The notes under the pieces: generated by a model
What the model was told of the DNA's origin: nothing
Databases searched by the model: none
What the model saw: only the letters and a program-made list of their open reading frames with translations
Position numbers and translations under genes: made by a program
DNA from: Castanea sativa
Taxonomy: Eukaryota; Streptophyta; Magnoliopsida; Fagales; Fagaceae
Assembly (NCBI RefSeq): GCF_040712315.1
Contig: NC_134017.1
Span: forward strand, 18,258,001-18,322,000
DNA: 64,000 bases
Direction: 5' to 3'
Shown: positions 10,096 to 22,386 of the stretch, in pieces
How the letters are laid out: the number at the start of each line of letters is the position of its first letter
How positions within the stretch are numbered: position 1 is the first letter of the stretch

Positions 10096-12665
10096 TTAAG
10101 CTTTTGAAGGAGGGTTCTGCTCGGAAGTGCTGGCCGCTTTAGTGCTTTTTAGCTCCATTTCAAAAGAGGATTGGACTTGTTTTCCTTTGTTTATTGCTAT
10201 TGGTGGAGGGATGATAGGCTCGGCGCTTTGGCTTGTAGCATTCTCAGCACCTTCACCATGTTCCTTCTCTTTATTAGAACTCGTAGGTTCTGTAGGAACA
10301 GGAACGGGCTCTGGGATCACAAGAGGGGGCATGGAAGGAGCTGTCTCAGGGGCAGGGGTGACAGGAGAAAGTTCTTCTATCTCCTGGATGTCTAGGGGAA
10401 GCCAGATGTTCTCGGGCTTCCTCAGCTTGGAAGTTGAAGGAATCCCTGCTATATTTAAGGCTTCCCCCCAAACTTGTTGGCAGTATTCTCGGCACAGCGC
10501 GACGAACTCCTCTGTCAGCTGGTTTTCTGTCGCTGCTACCCCTTCCTTGTAATCAGCCTTCTTCGCGGCCTCCAGTGAGTCCTTGAAGGTGCGGGCCTCG
10601 TCCTTCATCTTCACAAGCTCCTCCTTCAAGTCGGAGTGTTCCTGTTGAGTTTTGGATAACTCTTCATCCTTTTGACGAAGAAGCTTGCGCTGCCCCTCCA
10701 CCTGGGTCCTCATAGTCCTCAAGCTAGCCTCGGCACCATCTTTTTCTCTTTTTAGCTCTGCCAGCTACGTTGTGAGCTTCTCATTTTGCGCGAGGGCCTG
10801 GCCTAAGGACTTCTCGGTCTCTAGCCGAAGCTCCAGTTCAAGTCCAACCTTCTTTCGAGAATCCTCCACCCACTTCTCGGCGGCAAAGACTTCCTGGATG
10901 GCCTGTGACAAAAAATCAAAATATCAAACGCATAAAAATGTCTCCTACAGTGAGGTGTAATGAAAAAAAAAAAAAAGGTGAAGATAAGATTTAAATACTT
11001 ACCAAACCCAAGTCCCTTTTTAGCGAAAGGAACAAGTGGGACTGGTTCATCTTGTCCAGAGCTTCCATGTCCTTGGGCAGCAAGATAGGACGTTCCAAGG
11101 CATTGGCCAGGTGGAGAGCATGGCCTTGTTGGAACATCCTAATGTTGGACTGGCTAGAGATGGGTGCCCCGTCCAGCTTAAGCTCGGGAGACCAGTTAGC
11201 CGGTGCACGACGCATTTTGACAAGGTCTCTAATCTCCCCGCTTTCCATTGAGGAGGCACGTCCCTTGCCCTTGTCATGTCTTTGTTGCGGGGGTTGTTGT
11301 TGTTGTTGTTGTTTCTGCTTCTTTTGCCTTTCCCCATCTGCCTCCTCGGCCTCACCCTTCCTTTTCTTCTTAGGTTCCGCAACGGGAGGCTTAGGATCAG
11401 ACGGAGGAGGGGGTGGGGGCAAGGACGAGGGGGCCTGTAACCCACCTGCTCCCTTTTTAGAGACTCTCGCGCCCCTCTTCTGCATCAGTTCCTTCAGGGC
11501 GTCCATCTCTTCTTCTTCGGAGCTGGGGTCAGGGCAGGCAATTACCAAACCTTGTATCCCCGAAGTCTCGGCGGGCTCGTGTTCCTTATCCGAGAGAATG
11601 ACAAATGGGTTTCCTAGAGGCCTTTCGACGTCCTCGAGTTGAAACTGGTCTATCTCCTCGTCCAACGAGTGCGGCGAGGACGCTTGCTCTTCTTGGACGG
11701 CGGTTGTCTAGGAGTGCGCCGAGAAGGGAATTGCTGCGATAGGGCGTGTGTACAGAATGGTGGTGGGATCGTCGGGAAGATCATGGTCAGAGAGGAAGCT
11801 TGGTCTTGCCACGTTTATCCTTCTACGTCGTTTATCCCCCGCGATGGTTGCGTTTTCTATCTCCTGGAAGTCCACTGATATAGGATCATATCCTAATATC
11901 AAGTGTGCTACTCTCACTTGTAAATCTTCACTCATGAAGACTTCTGAGCAGAGGACGCGATTTAAGTCGGTAATGTTGCAGAAGCTCAAGCGCGGGCGTA
12001 CGTGCTGTTTATCTGTGAGAAGAAGCATCCGAGAAGACAAACATGGTCAGACTGGTGATAAACATCAAGACAAAAAGGAATAATGTGCAATAAAAAGTGA
12101 AAAGCAGTAAAGGCGGCGGGATCGAATCACGGGTTAAGGAATTTAACTCCTAAGGAGTCACACCTGGATCTCCCCATACGACTGGGCAATGAGGGCCGTC
12201 ATGCCAGTTTCCTGAGGTGATGAGGTAGTCGTCCTTCATGCCTTTGTTGGATTTAGGTAGACAAGAGATCAGCCTGACTATACTGGACCGTGACTTAATG
12301 TAATACCCTACATTTTTGAGTTTATGGCATTCGTACATGAAGGCAACGTCGTGCCATGTGAGGTTTAGGCCCATCTGCTCGTTCAGAGCGTCAACACTAC
12401 CTAAGACCCTAAACATGTTTGGTGCGCACTGGTCTAGGCATAACCTATGGTTGCGAAGGTATTCTCTAGTCACATTTCTCATAGGGAGAGTCATTCCACC
12501 TTCTATGAAGGCCATCATGGGAATGATGACTTCTCCCGTTTTTCGAGCCCCGCCTACGGCTTCTACTGAGCAATACTTTAGACCTACGTCATCGGGAATC
12601 TAGTATTAGGCCCTAAAACCTTCCATGCCGGCGTCGGTATCAACCAGGCATCTAAATCTACCCAT
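10096..12665 (-). pseudogene. Antisense gene of element A, three exons, broken by stops
   Basis: Encoded opposite to gag-pol, between the minisatellite and the 3' LTR. Inferred exons on the minus strand are 12665-12164, 12012-11003 and 10902-10096. Intron 1 (12163-12013, 151 bp) and intron 2 (11002-10903, 100 bp) both start GT and end AG, and intron 2 has a GTAAGT donor. Spliced length is 2,319 nt, a multiple of three. Exon 1 encodes a conserved domain (NVTREYLRNHRLC, GLNLTWHDVAFMYECHKL) resembling the plant 'putative gypsy type transposon' family. Exon 2 is acidic, then proline-, lysine- and glutamine-rich. Exon 3 is mostly coiled coil. The start is ATG 12665-12663 because element B aligns there. 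Stops interrupt exon 1 (near 12603), exon 2 (near 11710) and exon 3 (near 10765). No biochemical role is known to me. Confidence 0.8.
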
Positions 12666-13145
12666 CTAGGAGAAGTGAAGATGCGAGTTTAAAGAAGAAA
12701 AGAAGTTTAGAGGGGAGCCGAGGGTGTAATCTGAGAAGGAAGGAGCAAAGAAAGTAAGAACTTACGAGATTTGGTTATGCAAGTCTTCACGAGCTTCTGG
12801 AGAGAAAGGGTAATGATTGACGTTTAGATATGATTGATTGCTGGAGAAATGAATGAAGGCGCGGGTTTCCAGGCGTTTTGACGTGCGGGAGGCAGACTCG
12901 AAATTGAATTTGTCCCGCTCAAATTTTCAGGGCCAACCTGGACCGTTGGATGTCCATCTTACCGTTGAACGTGGGGAACATGATGTAATTTGCGGTCATA
13001 AATGTACGCGTTCCGAGTTTTGAAGCGTCAGAAGCGTTTTCAGGGAATGAAAGGACCCACACACGCGTGGCGGTTTACAAAGCGTGTGGGAGGTATTCTG
13101 GTCGGATCAAAACTCTATTTCTCTCCTCGAATGGGTGGGAAAAAT

Positions 13146-13163
13146 AAAGTTTTGAGGGGCTAT
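13146..13163 (+). other. Polypurine-type tract of element A
   Basis: The sequence just before the 3' LTR reads TTTTGAGGGGCTAT. Element B has the same TTTGAGGGGCTAT at the equivalent place on the minus strand (28450-28464). Conservation next to the LTR start fits the plus-strand priming site, although the purine run itself is short. Confidence 0.5.
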
Positions 13164-13941
13164 TGTGGGGGGTAAAAACTCCTGAACAAATATTTGTGCT
13201 TTGGGCCTGGTTGGCTGGTACCAGTTTATTTTTTATCAAGGCCTCCAGGCCGACAAGTCAATCTGCACTGTAAAGGTCCGAAGAGCTGTCCGAGGAGGAA
13301 TGTCTCCTCGGACAAGCCCAGCGATGACCCTGGGACTTGCTAAACGGGTTAAAGGCAAGCTTATGGAAAAACTGATGGGTAGAAGGGTGATCCAAGCACC
13401 CTCTAGAAGTGAGGATGTGAGAGAAATATCTAAGGAAAATGCTCCTATCACCACATTAAAGACCCTGCATCTACCTCCCTGGCCGCATTAATGGGGAAAT
13501 GACCTCTGAACAGTAGGAGGCAGCCTCCCTGCTATTTGTTTGAAGACTTCAAGGTGGCGATGGAAGTGACAGGTATCTAGGGAGAAGATTTATATGACAC
13601 GTGGATGAACCAGTGAAGGGGAAGTATATAATGAAACGAGAGAGGAAAGAGAAGAGGATCAACATTTCCTACTGAGAAAACAAAAATAGGAACTAAGAAT
13701 TATAAACTTGGGCACAGAAAGAGAATATTTATACAACTCGTCATTGGCTTACGTTCGAGGAGACCCCTTTGTCATATTTATTTATCATTTGCGTAGATTG
13801 AGGCAATTTAGTCTGCTAATCAAACTTTCAACATTCTGAACCTAGATTTCAAATCCATACTCTGCAGATCTTATTGCATAAGGCTCATTGGGCCTGAGCC
13901 CAACACATGTTTTTGGGTCTGGGTACAATTGTGCACTTACA
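13164..13941 (+). repeat. 3' LTR of gypsy element A
   Basis: 778 bp, TG...CA, partner of 2852-3629. It is followed directly by the target-site duplication GCTAT (13942-13946). Short reading frames inside it are chance frames. Confidence 0.95.
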
Positions 13942-13979
13942 GCTATTATGCAATTATGGACGTTATTTTGATAAATATT

Positions 13980-15125
13980 AATTTATTCAATTTCTGGATT
14001 GTGATATTTTGAGTCAAATTTTTAATTACATTTAGTGAAAATCTTCAGCGTAGCCAATACGCCAACCTGGTCAATTATTCCAATATATGATAATGACAAT
14101 GTTGATGATGAATGTTAGGGACATATTTTATGTAATTAGCTAATCCTTTGACAAAATGCACTCTACTTGTAATTGGGTAGATCTAGGATGAGTTTAAGAT
14201 TTCAAGAAACATATTATTTAAGTCAAGTGTTAAAGTCATGAAGATCTGACCAAGAAATAAGTGAAGAAGAGCTGTTTATTAAAGCTTGACAGCAATCTTG
14301 ATAGAAAGACTTTTATCGAGATTTAATGTTGAAGTTCGACAGAAGCTGTTTCTGTCGAGACTTACGAAATCAGAATTTCTAAATCTAATTTTCAGCCCAT
14401 GTTGAAATATTTGTATAGGGTTTCTTTTCTTACAACCCTAAACATATATAAGGCTTGTTTTAAAAGCCGTCATGCAAGCAGATTGTTCTCTAGTTCATTA
14501 TTCTCTCTAAAGAAACTATTGCGTCTTTACACTAAGGATTTTGTGACCAAGGAGCTTCCTGATTTTCATTGTTGATGAACTAAAGAACTTTGCAGCCAAC
14601 AACTTTTTCAAGTTGGTGGAGTTAGTTACGTACTAGAATTCATGCATCATTGGTTAGTCATGTGTTGAGATTCGTGCATTGAACAGAAAGATTGCCACTA
14701 CAATACAAGTCCAATTGGGTATTGAGGTAAGGGTTCAACTGTAAGTTGGTATATCGAGATAGGCCAAAGGGTTTGATAAAATTCCTTATACTTCTAACCG
14801 CTTGTGATTGATAATAGTGGATTCTCGGGAGTAATGACCTTAAAATCACCCGGTGTGGTTTTGTCTCGATAGTTTTCCCCATTTATAAACAAATCACTTG
14901 TGTCAAATTTATTTTCCGTTGCATTTAGTATAATTGGTGATTTGTTTGTGTTATCATGCTATTGCATATAATTTGATTTAATTAATTAACTTGAGTAATT
15001 AATTAATTTGCAAAGGGTCAATTCATTTTAACCCAACAATGAATAATTAAGAGACTTGCAAAAATCATAGTATAGGCTCATAATCAAAATCCACTCAACC
15101 TCTTCAATTAATGAGTGAGACTCCT
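13980..15125 (+). repeat. Right copy of the local direct repeat, split by a solo LTR
   Basis: Matches 2621-2851 at 13980-14112 and again at 15039-15125. The 926 bp between them is a solo LTR. The match resumes on both sides once the LTR and one copy of its ATGAA target duplication are removed. Confidence 0.68.
14113..15038 (+). mobile_element. Solo LTR, family C
   Basis: 926 bp starting TGTTAGGGACATA and ending TTAACCCAACA. The direct repeat ATGAA lies at 14108-14112 and 15039-15043. TG...CA ends plus a 5 bp duplication without any internal domain show a solo LTR left by recombination between the two LTRs of a retrotransposon. A reversed relative lies at 62457-63303, matching for example around 'ctaatacccaattggacttg' read in the opposite strand. 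The parental superfamily cannot be told from the LTR alone. Confidence 0.88.
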
Positions 15126-15611
15126 ATGGTTAATTCGAGTGATAGGTTGACAATAAACTTTAATTAACTAGATCAACGAGCACCTAAGTAACACAATTTT
15201 AGCCCATTAAAAAGAAATGATGTTGCTTTGGGGGTTTAGTATGGGTTAAGAGTTTAATATGTTACCTTTTTAATTGTGTTAAGATTTAATTTGTTTGACA
15301 AAACTTAAGTATAATACCTGAAGTGTTGCTCTTTAAATTTCCCCCTCTTAGAATTTAGCCATGTGGCTACTCAACTAAAAAATACACTTCCATCCCATAA
15401 AAAAAAAAAAAAATTTGCATAACAGAATCTTAAGAGAAAAACTCAAGGAACAACACCTAAATACTGTATATAAATTTTGCCCTAATTTGTTAGTTTTAAA
15501 TTTATAGAGTTTAATTGTTGTGCTTCTAAATTATAGAGTCAAGAAAGATGATTCTACCCCATCTTTAACAAAAAAAAAAAATAATAAAAAAAAGAGAGGG
15601 ATATTTACTCT

Positions 15612-15643
<32 letters not shown>

Positions 15644-17274
15644 CAAATACCTTTCATCTCCTCTGTCTCTTACTTATCCTCCCAATACCAATTGTGTTAA
15701 GAGTAATATTAAGGATAAAATATTTTTCACAATTGTTGATATAGTCTTTTATGATTAAAGTAACATCGCTTTTAGTTGAGTTAATTATTGACTCAATTTT
15801 TATTATGCGCTAATCATAAGAGCATTCCTATTGGACAATGTAATGTCCTGTAGCTATAGCACCAAAAAACAAAACAAAAACAAAAAACTCTACAATGGCT
15901 TGTGCATCATTGAAGCTAACAATAAAGGATGTTGTAGTAACATCTAAAAAATAGATGTTACTATAGCATCATACAAACATTAAAATTCAATTTTTTATTT
16001 ACTCTCTCTTTCTCTAGTCTTGGTAGTGGTTGATATTATTTTAATGGGTTGGGAATGCAAATAAAGAATTAGATGTAAAATGTGTTGTAAGTAGGGGTAA
16101 AACCAGGATTTTGAGAATGGGGAGGGACAAAAATAATAGTAAATATAAAAATTAAACTAATTTAGAAGTATCATACAAGAAATAAGAAGAGTTTAGGGGG
16201 GCCAACTTCATATCTTTTGAAAACTTAAAGTAAATTTAGGGGAAAAATATAGTATTTAGGAAGTTTGGGGGCTAGCCTTGTATTTTTTGAAAACCTTAAG
16301 TAAATTTTGGAGTAAAAAGCTAATAGTTAGGCCTCCTAAGAATTTGCATCAATTTGTGCAAAAATTATTGTTTATTTTAACATAACAACTTATTTTTTCT
16401 ATTTTACACAATTACTTTTTAAAAACACTCGTATCATATTATCTACTATTCATTCTATTTTATATAGATAATCAATTTTTATTCTTTGTTTATTATTATT
16501 TTTAGAGAGAGAGAGAGAGGGAGAGATAAAGAGAGAGAGGAATTTGATGAAACAAGAGGTGAAAAAAATAAATAAAAATAATGATATACATAGCTATAAT
16601 AATGATGTATATTTACATAATTACTATAACAACTTTGTAAACTTACATATTTTAGCTTGAGTGATGATGCAGGTGTTTTTGAAATTTGAATACGTAAATT
16701 AAACACATTTTTCTATTATCCACGTACCAATAAAAATACTCTTTAAGTTTCAGCCCACAGTTGTCAATTAATTTTTATAAAAAATTGCAAAAACAATTAA
16801 CTACAACATCCGCCGCAATAAGATCTTCATTAGCGCAGTCCGTCTGACGGAATTAAATGAATCTTATCCATCCGCTGGCCCTGCAAACGTTGTTAATCAA
16901 AATTCCAACACGTATCAAAAAATGGGTCCCACTATCTCCCACGTGGGTTTGTTTTGTTCTGTCTCTGTCTGTGTAGTTGTTTGATGATCGTCGAATGTCG
17001 ATGTAGCCAGTCAGTGTTTGATCAAACCAAAAAAAAGAAAGGGTCCCAATATCAGAACTCAGAAATATACGAATGTGCCTGTGCCTGAACCTGACACAAA
17101 ACTTAAAACAAATAACAAATTGCAACAACAGCAAATTACATATTTTTAAGCTAAGCAAAGCAACCCCAATAAGCAAAAAGCCTATCTATCTTCCACTTTC
17201 TCCTTCCAAATTGTGTTTGGGTTTTGGAAAGAAAAAATTTTGAGCCTTTTTGTTGTGTTTTTGGATTTTGGAAC
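15126..17274. other. Upstream intergenic/promoter region of the isochorismatase-like gene
   Basis: AT-rich sequence with no supportable gene. It includes a poly-T run at about 15615-15643. A stretch at about 15825-15965 starts 'gagcattcctattgg' and contains an internal inverted motif ('gtagtaacatctaaaaaatagatgttactat'), possibly MITE debris. A GA-rich microsatellite lies near 16503-16540. The last 150 bp or so before ATG 17275 presumably hold the core promoter and 5' untranslated region, but I see no unambiguous TATA box. Confidence 0.5.
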
Positions 17275-20200
17275 ATGGCAGAAAAATGGAAACACACTGC
17301 TCTACTTGTTATTGACATGCAGGTGGGGTCCTCTCTCTCTCTCTCTTAAAAAAAAAAAAAAAAAAATCCTGAATTTGATTTTATATTTATATATTTATTT
17401 GTTCGTTTTTTAATTTTTGGTAGAAAGATTTTATACATGAGGATGGTCAGATGCTAGTGAATGGAGGGAGAGCCATAGTCCCTAATGTAATCAAGGCCGT
17501 TGAAGTTGCTAGGCAGCGTGGCATTCTCGTTATATGGGTTTGTATACATTTCTTTTCTCTATTCACCTTTCTCTGTTACTGTTTGCTTATTTTGCTTTTA
17601 TGAGTTATGGGTTTTGTTTGATTCCTTGGAAATTATATATAAGTTCAAATTTCACTGTTAACAAGAAAAAGATTGATTTGAGGTATAGCCGTATAGGCAT
17701 AGCTCTGTTTGTTTGCTAAGAAAATGTAGAGGAAGGGGTGTTGAGCAGATTAAAAGTTTAAGTTCAATCATTGCTTGTGAATTGAGAAATTCTAGACCTT
17801 TTATGAACTAAAAAGCCTAAAAGAACTATATTTTTTGGGTTTAGCTGAGTTGGATTTTTCACCTTTTGGAAACTAAAGAGTTGGTAAGAATTAGAGTACA
17901 AGACCAATTATATAGGAGCCTTCATTTTTAATTTTTTCCCCTTTTCTTTTGATTAATAAGATTTCAATGAAAGAAATCTTGACAAACAACAACAACAACA
18001 ACAACAACAACGACAACAGCAACAACAACAATTGTAACTCTCCTACCTACAAGCTAGTATTCAAACTCTCACAGAAGTAAGCAAAACAAGTACTTGACAA
18101 TCACATTCAAAGGAATTCTCCAAATTCAGCAAAAAGTTCTATTCTGAATCTCTTCTTGACTTTAACTCTTCTTTGAACATCCTGCATTATTGCTTTAATC
18201 ACTTCCAACTTAGTCACCCATTGTAAGTTCTTGCATTCCTATCTCTCCAAATATGGTAACCAGTTCAGCTCATGACTACTAACTTCCAACCTTCTTATCA
18301 CAGCAACACTTGGTCAAATTTCCTTCCAAATTCTCCTGGTGATAGAGCAATCAAAAAATAGATATGATCTTTCATTTCCATCCTGCTTCTACAAAAGATA
18401 CAAAGCATTTCACCCTTATAACCCCATTTAGCCATTCCATATCTTGTGATCAATCTGTCCTTGATGGCTATCAACGAGATAAAGGAATGCTTTGGAATGA
18501 GACCAGAGAACCAAATACCTTTCCATGAATTAACTTCTGGTTGGTTATCTGGTTTCTTTCTAAAACCTCATGATAGGCTGAATTCAATTTTTTTTACAGC
18601 ATGGTCCGATGTGAGGATAGGTCCTTGTCTAGTCATCTCAAACCCGACCATTATAACCAAAATGTATCTAAATTATTTGCTTTATTATGTTATCCTTTCA
18701 ACTTTCTGATAACTTTACCTGCCATATTGATTTCTACTCAACTTTGAGTACTATTCATCCAAAGAGCTTCCAATGTCTCAGAGCAATCAAACTTTCTATT
18801 AGTTGTATTAGGCAACCCTATCAATTGATTATCCTCATCATAAGTTTGAATTTACAATAAGCTACTTTAAAATTTTACTAGCTGCTGAAGGTCAAGCCCA
18901 TTGCCCATTTTGAATCATGCAGACAACTTGGCATTTAACTTGCTGCCGGTATCATACACCACTCTATGCTCATGCTTCTGATACAAAGGCCCATCTATAT
19001 GCCAATTATCAAACCAAAGAAAATTAGAATAACCTCTACCCGCTTTAAATTTCATAAGAGGCCTGGCAATATTAAAAAACACTTTACCTAGTGCAAAACG
19101 AACAAATTCCAAAGAAGCAACAACAAGAGGCCACAGTCCCAAATTTTAGGGTTGGATTTGGATCTTCAATGGATTGATCAACGTCGGTCACATGTATTTT
19201 GTTTCACCATTCTATTTTATCCAAAGTTATACTCTTTGTTACTTCCTTCATTGACACTTCCCTTTTTACTATTTCTACTAATTATATGTTGGTCTTTCTC
19301 TACTTTTTTTTTGTTCCCCTAGACTTGAATCAACTCACTCTTTCTCATCAATGCATTAAACACTCTTCTTTGGACATGATCAAACCATCTCAAGCAACTC
19401 TTCCTCATCTTTTCATCAATAGGGAAGAATTCCAGTTTTAAATATTTGATGAGTTCAATAATATAGATATTGTTGCTACAGTAATAGGGGATTATGGTTT
19501 TCTTGTATCTTGGAAAAGTAACCTTATTTTTGGTGGAGCATATTATCTTACCATGGAAAAGTAACCTTTTTGAAGAGTAGTTAAATTAGCCAATTTAATT
19601 TACTGAACTAGGAAAAACGTTTGTGATTGTGAATGTTTCGTTTTCTTCTTCTTTTTTTCCTCCTTAAAATTATCAAAGCCATTGATGATGATGATGATGA
19701 TATAAAATCTCAATGCCATTAGGTTGTTCGTGAGCATGACCCACTAGGGAGAGATGTTGAACTCTTCCGCCAACACTTGTATACTACTGGAAAAGTGGGT
19801 CCGACTGTTAAGGGAACTGAGGGTGCAGAACTGGTTGATGGTCTGGTGATTAAAGAAGGGGATTATAAATTGGTGAAGATGCGCTTTAGTGCTTTCTTTG
19901 CTACACACCTTCATTCTTTACTTCAGGGAGCTGGGATTAATAATTTAATCATCACAGGTTTGTATATATTAGAATCTGGAGAACCTATTTGATAATGTTC
20001 TATAGTGCTGCATGTTTAGTTTGTATTTACAATTTATAGTTTGAACCTCACTTTATAGGTGTTCAAACTCCAAATTGCATCAGGCAGACTGTCTTTGATG
20101 CTGTAGCATTGGATTATCAATCTGTTACTGTTATTTTTGATGCCACGGCTGCTGCTACACCTGACATACATGCTGGTAAGTAGTCAAATATTAGAATATG

Positions 20201-22386
20201 TTCTTTCATTTATTGAATTTGCAGAAACTTATATTTTGGTTTCCTATCTTAGAAGATGATCTTAACTGCAATAGGTAATTAAAAAAACATTTTAATGTAG
20301 ACATGTTGATTATTATTATTATTATTATTATTATTATTTAAGTGTTTTTTGTCTTCTTCCTATGATCTTATATGATCTTGTAAAACCAATCTTTCTTTTC
20401 TTTGATATAGAAATCTCTCTCACCTCTTTTTAAAGAGTGAATTTATTGAGATTTGGATTATGGCTAATAGGATTCCCCCACAAGCTCTCATTTGTTGAAG
20501 CTCCTAAGGGACAAACCATAGCAGTATAAGGGAAGCTATTTTATGATTTACTGATATATAAAATCCAGACTACCTACGCCAGGAGGGTTAAGTTGGTTGT
20601 ACTGAATGTTCTGCAGGTATGTGGCTAAGATAATTATATATGAAACCTTTGCTGCAAGATGTATAGAACGATTTTAGAAGGTATTCAAGAAATTGGCACT
20701 GCTCCCTTGATATTGTTGTTTGGTTTTGAACCATTAGTATGGTTTCCTATGTAGCATCAGAATATGTTTATACTGTAATAGGTAGAGCTTTGAAAAAAAC
20801 AATAAGATCTGGCTACTTGTGTTTGGCCGCTTGTTTATGCTATGCTCCACGTCAGGCAAAAGAAAACCACTAAGAGGATTACCATTCAAGCATTACTCCT
20901 ATGGAAAAAACAAACCTTTCTTGACTTAAAGATTCACTTTTTGGCAGTATGTTTGTGTGAAGAAAGTTGTCCATTGATACTTGATTTAACTGGAGTATAA
21001 ATGATATCTTGAACTTCTATGATCTCATAGAAATACAGAGAAATTATGGGAAAATATCAACACATTGTTTGAAAGCTTCAACACATTGTCATTTGTGCAA
21101 TTTCTTGAAATTTTGGACACCTGCTTAGCATAAGACATTGACATGCAGCAAGCTTTGCATTTAAATAATGTGCTATTCCATATAAAACTCGGGGGATGTA
21201 CAGATATATCCAACACTGTATACACATGATGTGAGGTATTGATGTGTAACTAAGAGAGCTTTATAATGTATTTAGCAGCTCAAAATGTAGAAGGGCCTTG
21301 TAGATCACAGGGTTTGCAATTAGTGATTACTAATGTGAAGGTCAGGATTGAAGCTCTAAGCAGCTAACATCACCTAACTTTCACCTGTGAGGCTTTGAGA
21401 GAACATGAATTCTCTGTCAAATGGAAACTGAAGCCAGGTAGTGAAGGCTAAATCTCTATAGTAAATAGAAGTGATCGAGGCATACACAAATGTGTGGTGC
21501 AGAATAAAAGCAAAACTAATCGTGTTATATGTTTCAATATCCTATATTGAGAGAAAAATTTCAAGAGATTGCTAATTGAAAACTACGATCTTTCATGTCA
21601 ACCCTTTGATAGAGAGAGAACAAGAAAAGGAAGAAGGTTGGTGGAGGGGTTTAGTAGGAGAAAATTGTAAAAGTTGAATTTGATGGTTCCAATGAAGTTG
21701 GATAAAAATCATGCTGCTTTAGGGTTAGGCAAGCTGAAATAAAGGGAACATCAAATTGACAGGCTAGAGAGATTTTAAAACTGGATCCTGTTCAATACAG
21801 AGTTAACAATGTATGTTGAAATTGGGATCTTTATTAGCTAAGATAACCAACCTATTCTAGAAACAAGACCAAATGATTCCAAATGCTAACAGTGTCAAAA
21901 GGACAAACCCTATGAAGCAGTTTTAAAACTATAAAATTTCTCCAACATAAACTTTTAGCACTTGTTCCATGTCTCGCAACGAGAAGTTGATCTGAAAGGT
22001 TTTGAATAAGATATGCAGTTCTCTTGGTTATGTTGGCATAGACATTTATTTAGGACCATTTCTAGCATGGTGGCAGTAGACCATTAAGTCTTGTGATGTT
22101 TTTACTTATTGCGTTTTTAAATATATTTGGTACTGATGTTATCGCTTGCTTGATAACTGTTGTATTTGGTCTAGTAGGCAGATGCAGGTATGTGATATAC
22201 TGATGTTATTTTTCTTGCATTTTCATTTCTCACTTAAATATACTTGCCTTCAAATATTTTAGCTTTCTAATATCATACCCCTAACTGACATGGACTACAT
22301 CTTATGAACCAGCCAACATTTTTGACATGAAAAATGTCGGAGTTGTGGCCCCAACATTACAGCAATGGTGCGAGTCCGATGCATGA
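17275..22386 (+). CDS. Isochorismatase-like hydrolase (cysteine hydrolase family), five exons
   Basis: Predicted exons are 17275-17322, 17424-17537, 19723-19957, 20059-20175 and 22313-22386, giving 195 residues plus TGA. All introns are GT-AG; the last two are phase 1. The protein starts MAEKWKHTALLVIDMQKDF. The catalytic Asp is D14, Lys is K106 in LVKMRFSAFF and Cys is C139 in TGVQTPNCIRQT, the GVxTxxC motif of the family. Length is typical for plant single-domain members, and it most resembles, from memory, the Arabidopsis At3g16190 type. Such enzymes cleave amide or ether-like bonds (nicotinamidase, isochorismatase, ureidoacrylate hydrolase), but this subgroup's substrate is not established. 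There is no transit or signal peptide, so it is probably cytosolic. Introns 2 and 4 exceed 2 kb, and intron 2 carries a LINE remnant. The frame is intact. Confidence 0.92.
17935..19145 (-). mobile_element. Reversed L1-type LINE remnant in intron 2
   Basis: On the minus strand, 19142-18915 encodes SNFLWFDNWHIDGPLYQKHE, a signature of the region between RT and the C-terminal zinc-binding domain in plant L1 ORF2. Further down, about 18500-18330, the zf-RVT motif (KWGYKGEMLCIFC) is recognisable. The element's 3' end lies leftward, with an L1-like tail near 17950-17985 and a TTG repeat (CAA on the + strand, 17989-18029). Only the last 1.2 kb or so remains, so it is a 5'-truncated insertion opposite to the host gene. 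Confidence 0.75.
17989..18029. repeat. (CAA)n microsatellite
   Basis: About 13 CAA units with a few substitutions. It probably derives from the tail region of the reversed LINE. Confidence 0.85.
20176..22312. other. Intron 4 of the isochorismatase-like gene
   Basis: 2,137 bp between a GTAAGT donor and an AG acceptor at 22311-22312. It includes an (ATT)n run at about 20308-20338. I recognise no gene or element in the rest; short frames have no family resemblance. Confidence 0.7.

Larger units (their letters stand above)
2852..13941 (+). mobile_element. Ty3/gypsy LTR retrotransposon A (Tat-like lineage), structurally complete, coding decayed
   Basis: This 11,090 bp element has two 778 bp LTRs (TG...CA), a GCTAT target-site duplication at 2847-2851 and 13942-13946, a primer binding site after the 5' LTR and a G-rich tract before the 3' LTR. 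Internal order is gag, protease, reverse transcriptase, degenerate RNase H, second RNase H, integrase, minisatellite, antisense gene, 3' LTR. The order RT-RNH-IN defines Ty3/gypsy. The extra RNase H, the repeats after pol, the antisense gene and the absence of a chromodomain fit the Tat lineage. By eye the LTRs differ at about 50 positions (around 6%), so the insertion is not recent. Stops and one frameshift in gag-pol make it non-autonomous now. Confidence 0.95.

Noticed and set aside
11052..11642. 196-residue + strand frame opposite the antisense gene of element A
   Set aside because: It is a shadow of the minus-strand coding exon (CAG and proline repeats read backwards) and has no counterpart in element B.
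15520..15744. 74-residue frame upstream of the isochorismatase-like gene
   Set aside because: It is produced by poly-A and poly-T runs, with no family resemblance.
19777..19992. Reading frame starting MYTTGKVGPT as an independent gene
   Set aside because: It is exon 3 of the isochorismatase-like gene read from an internal Met into the intron.
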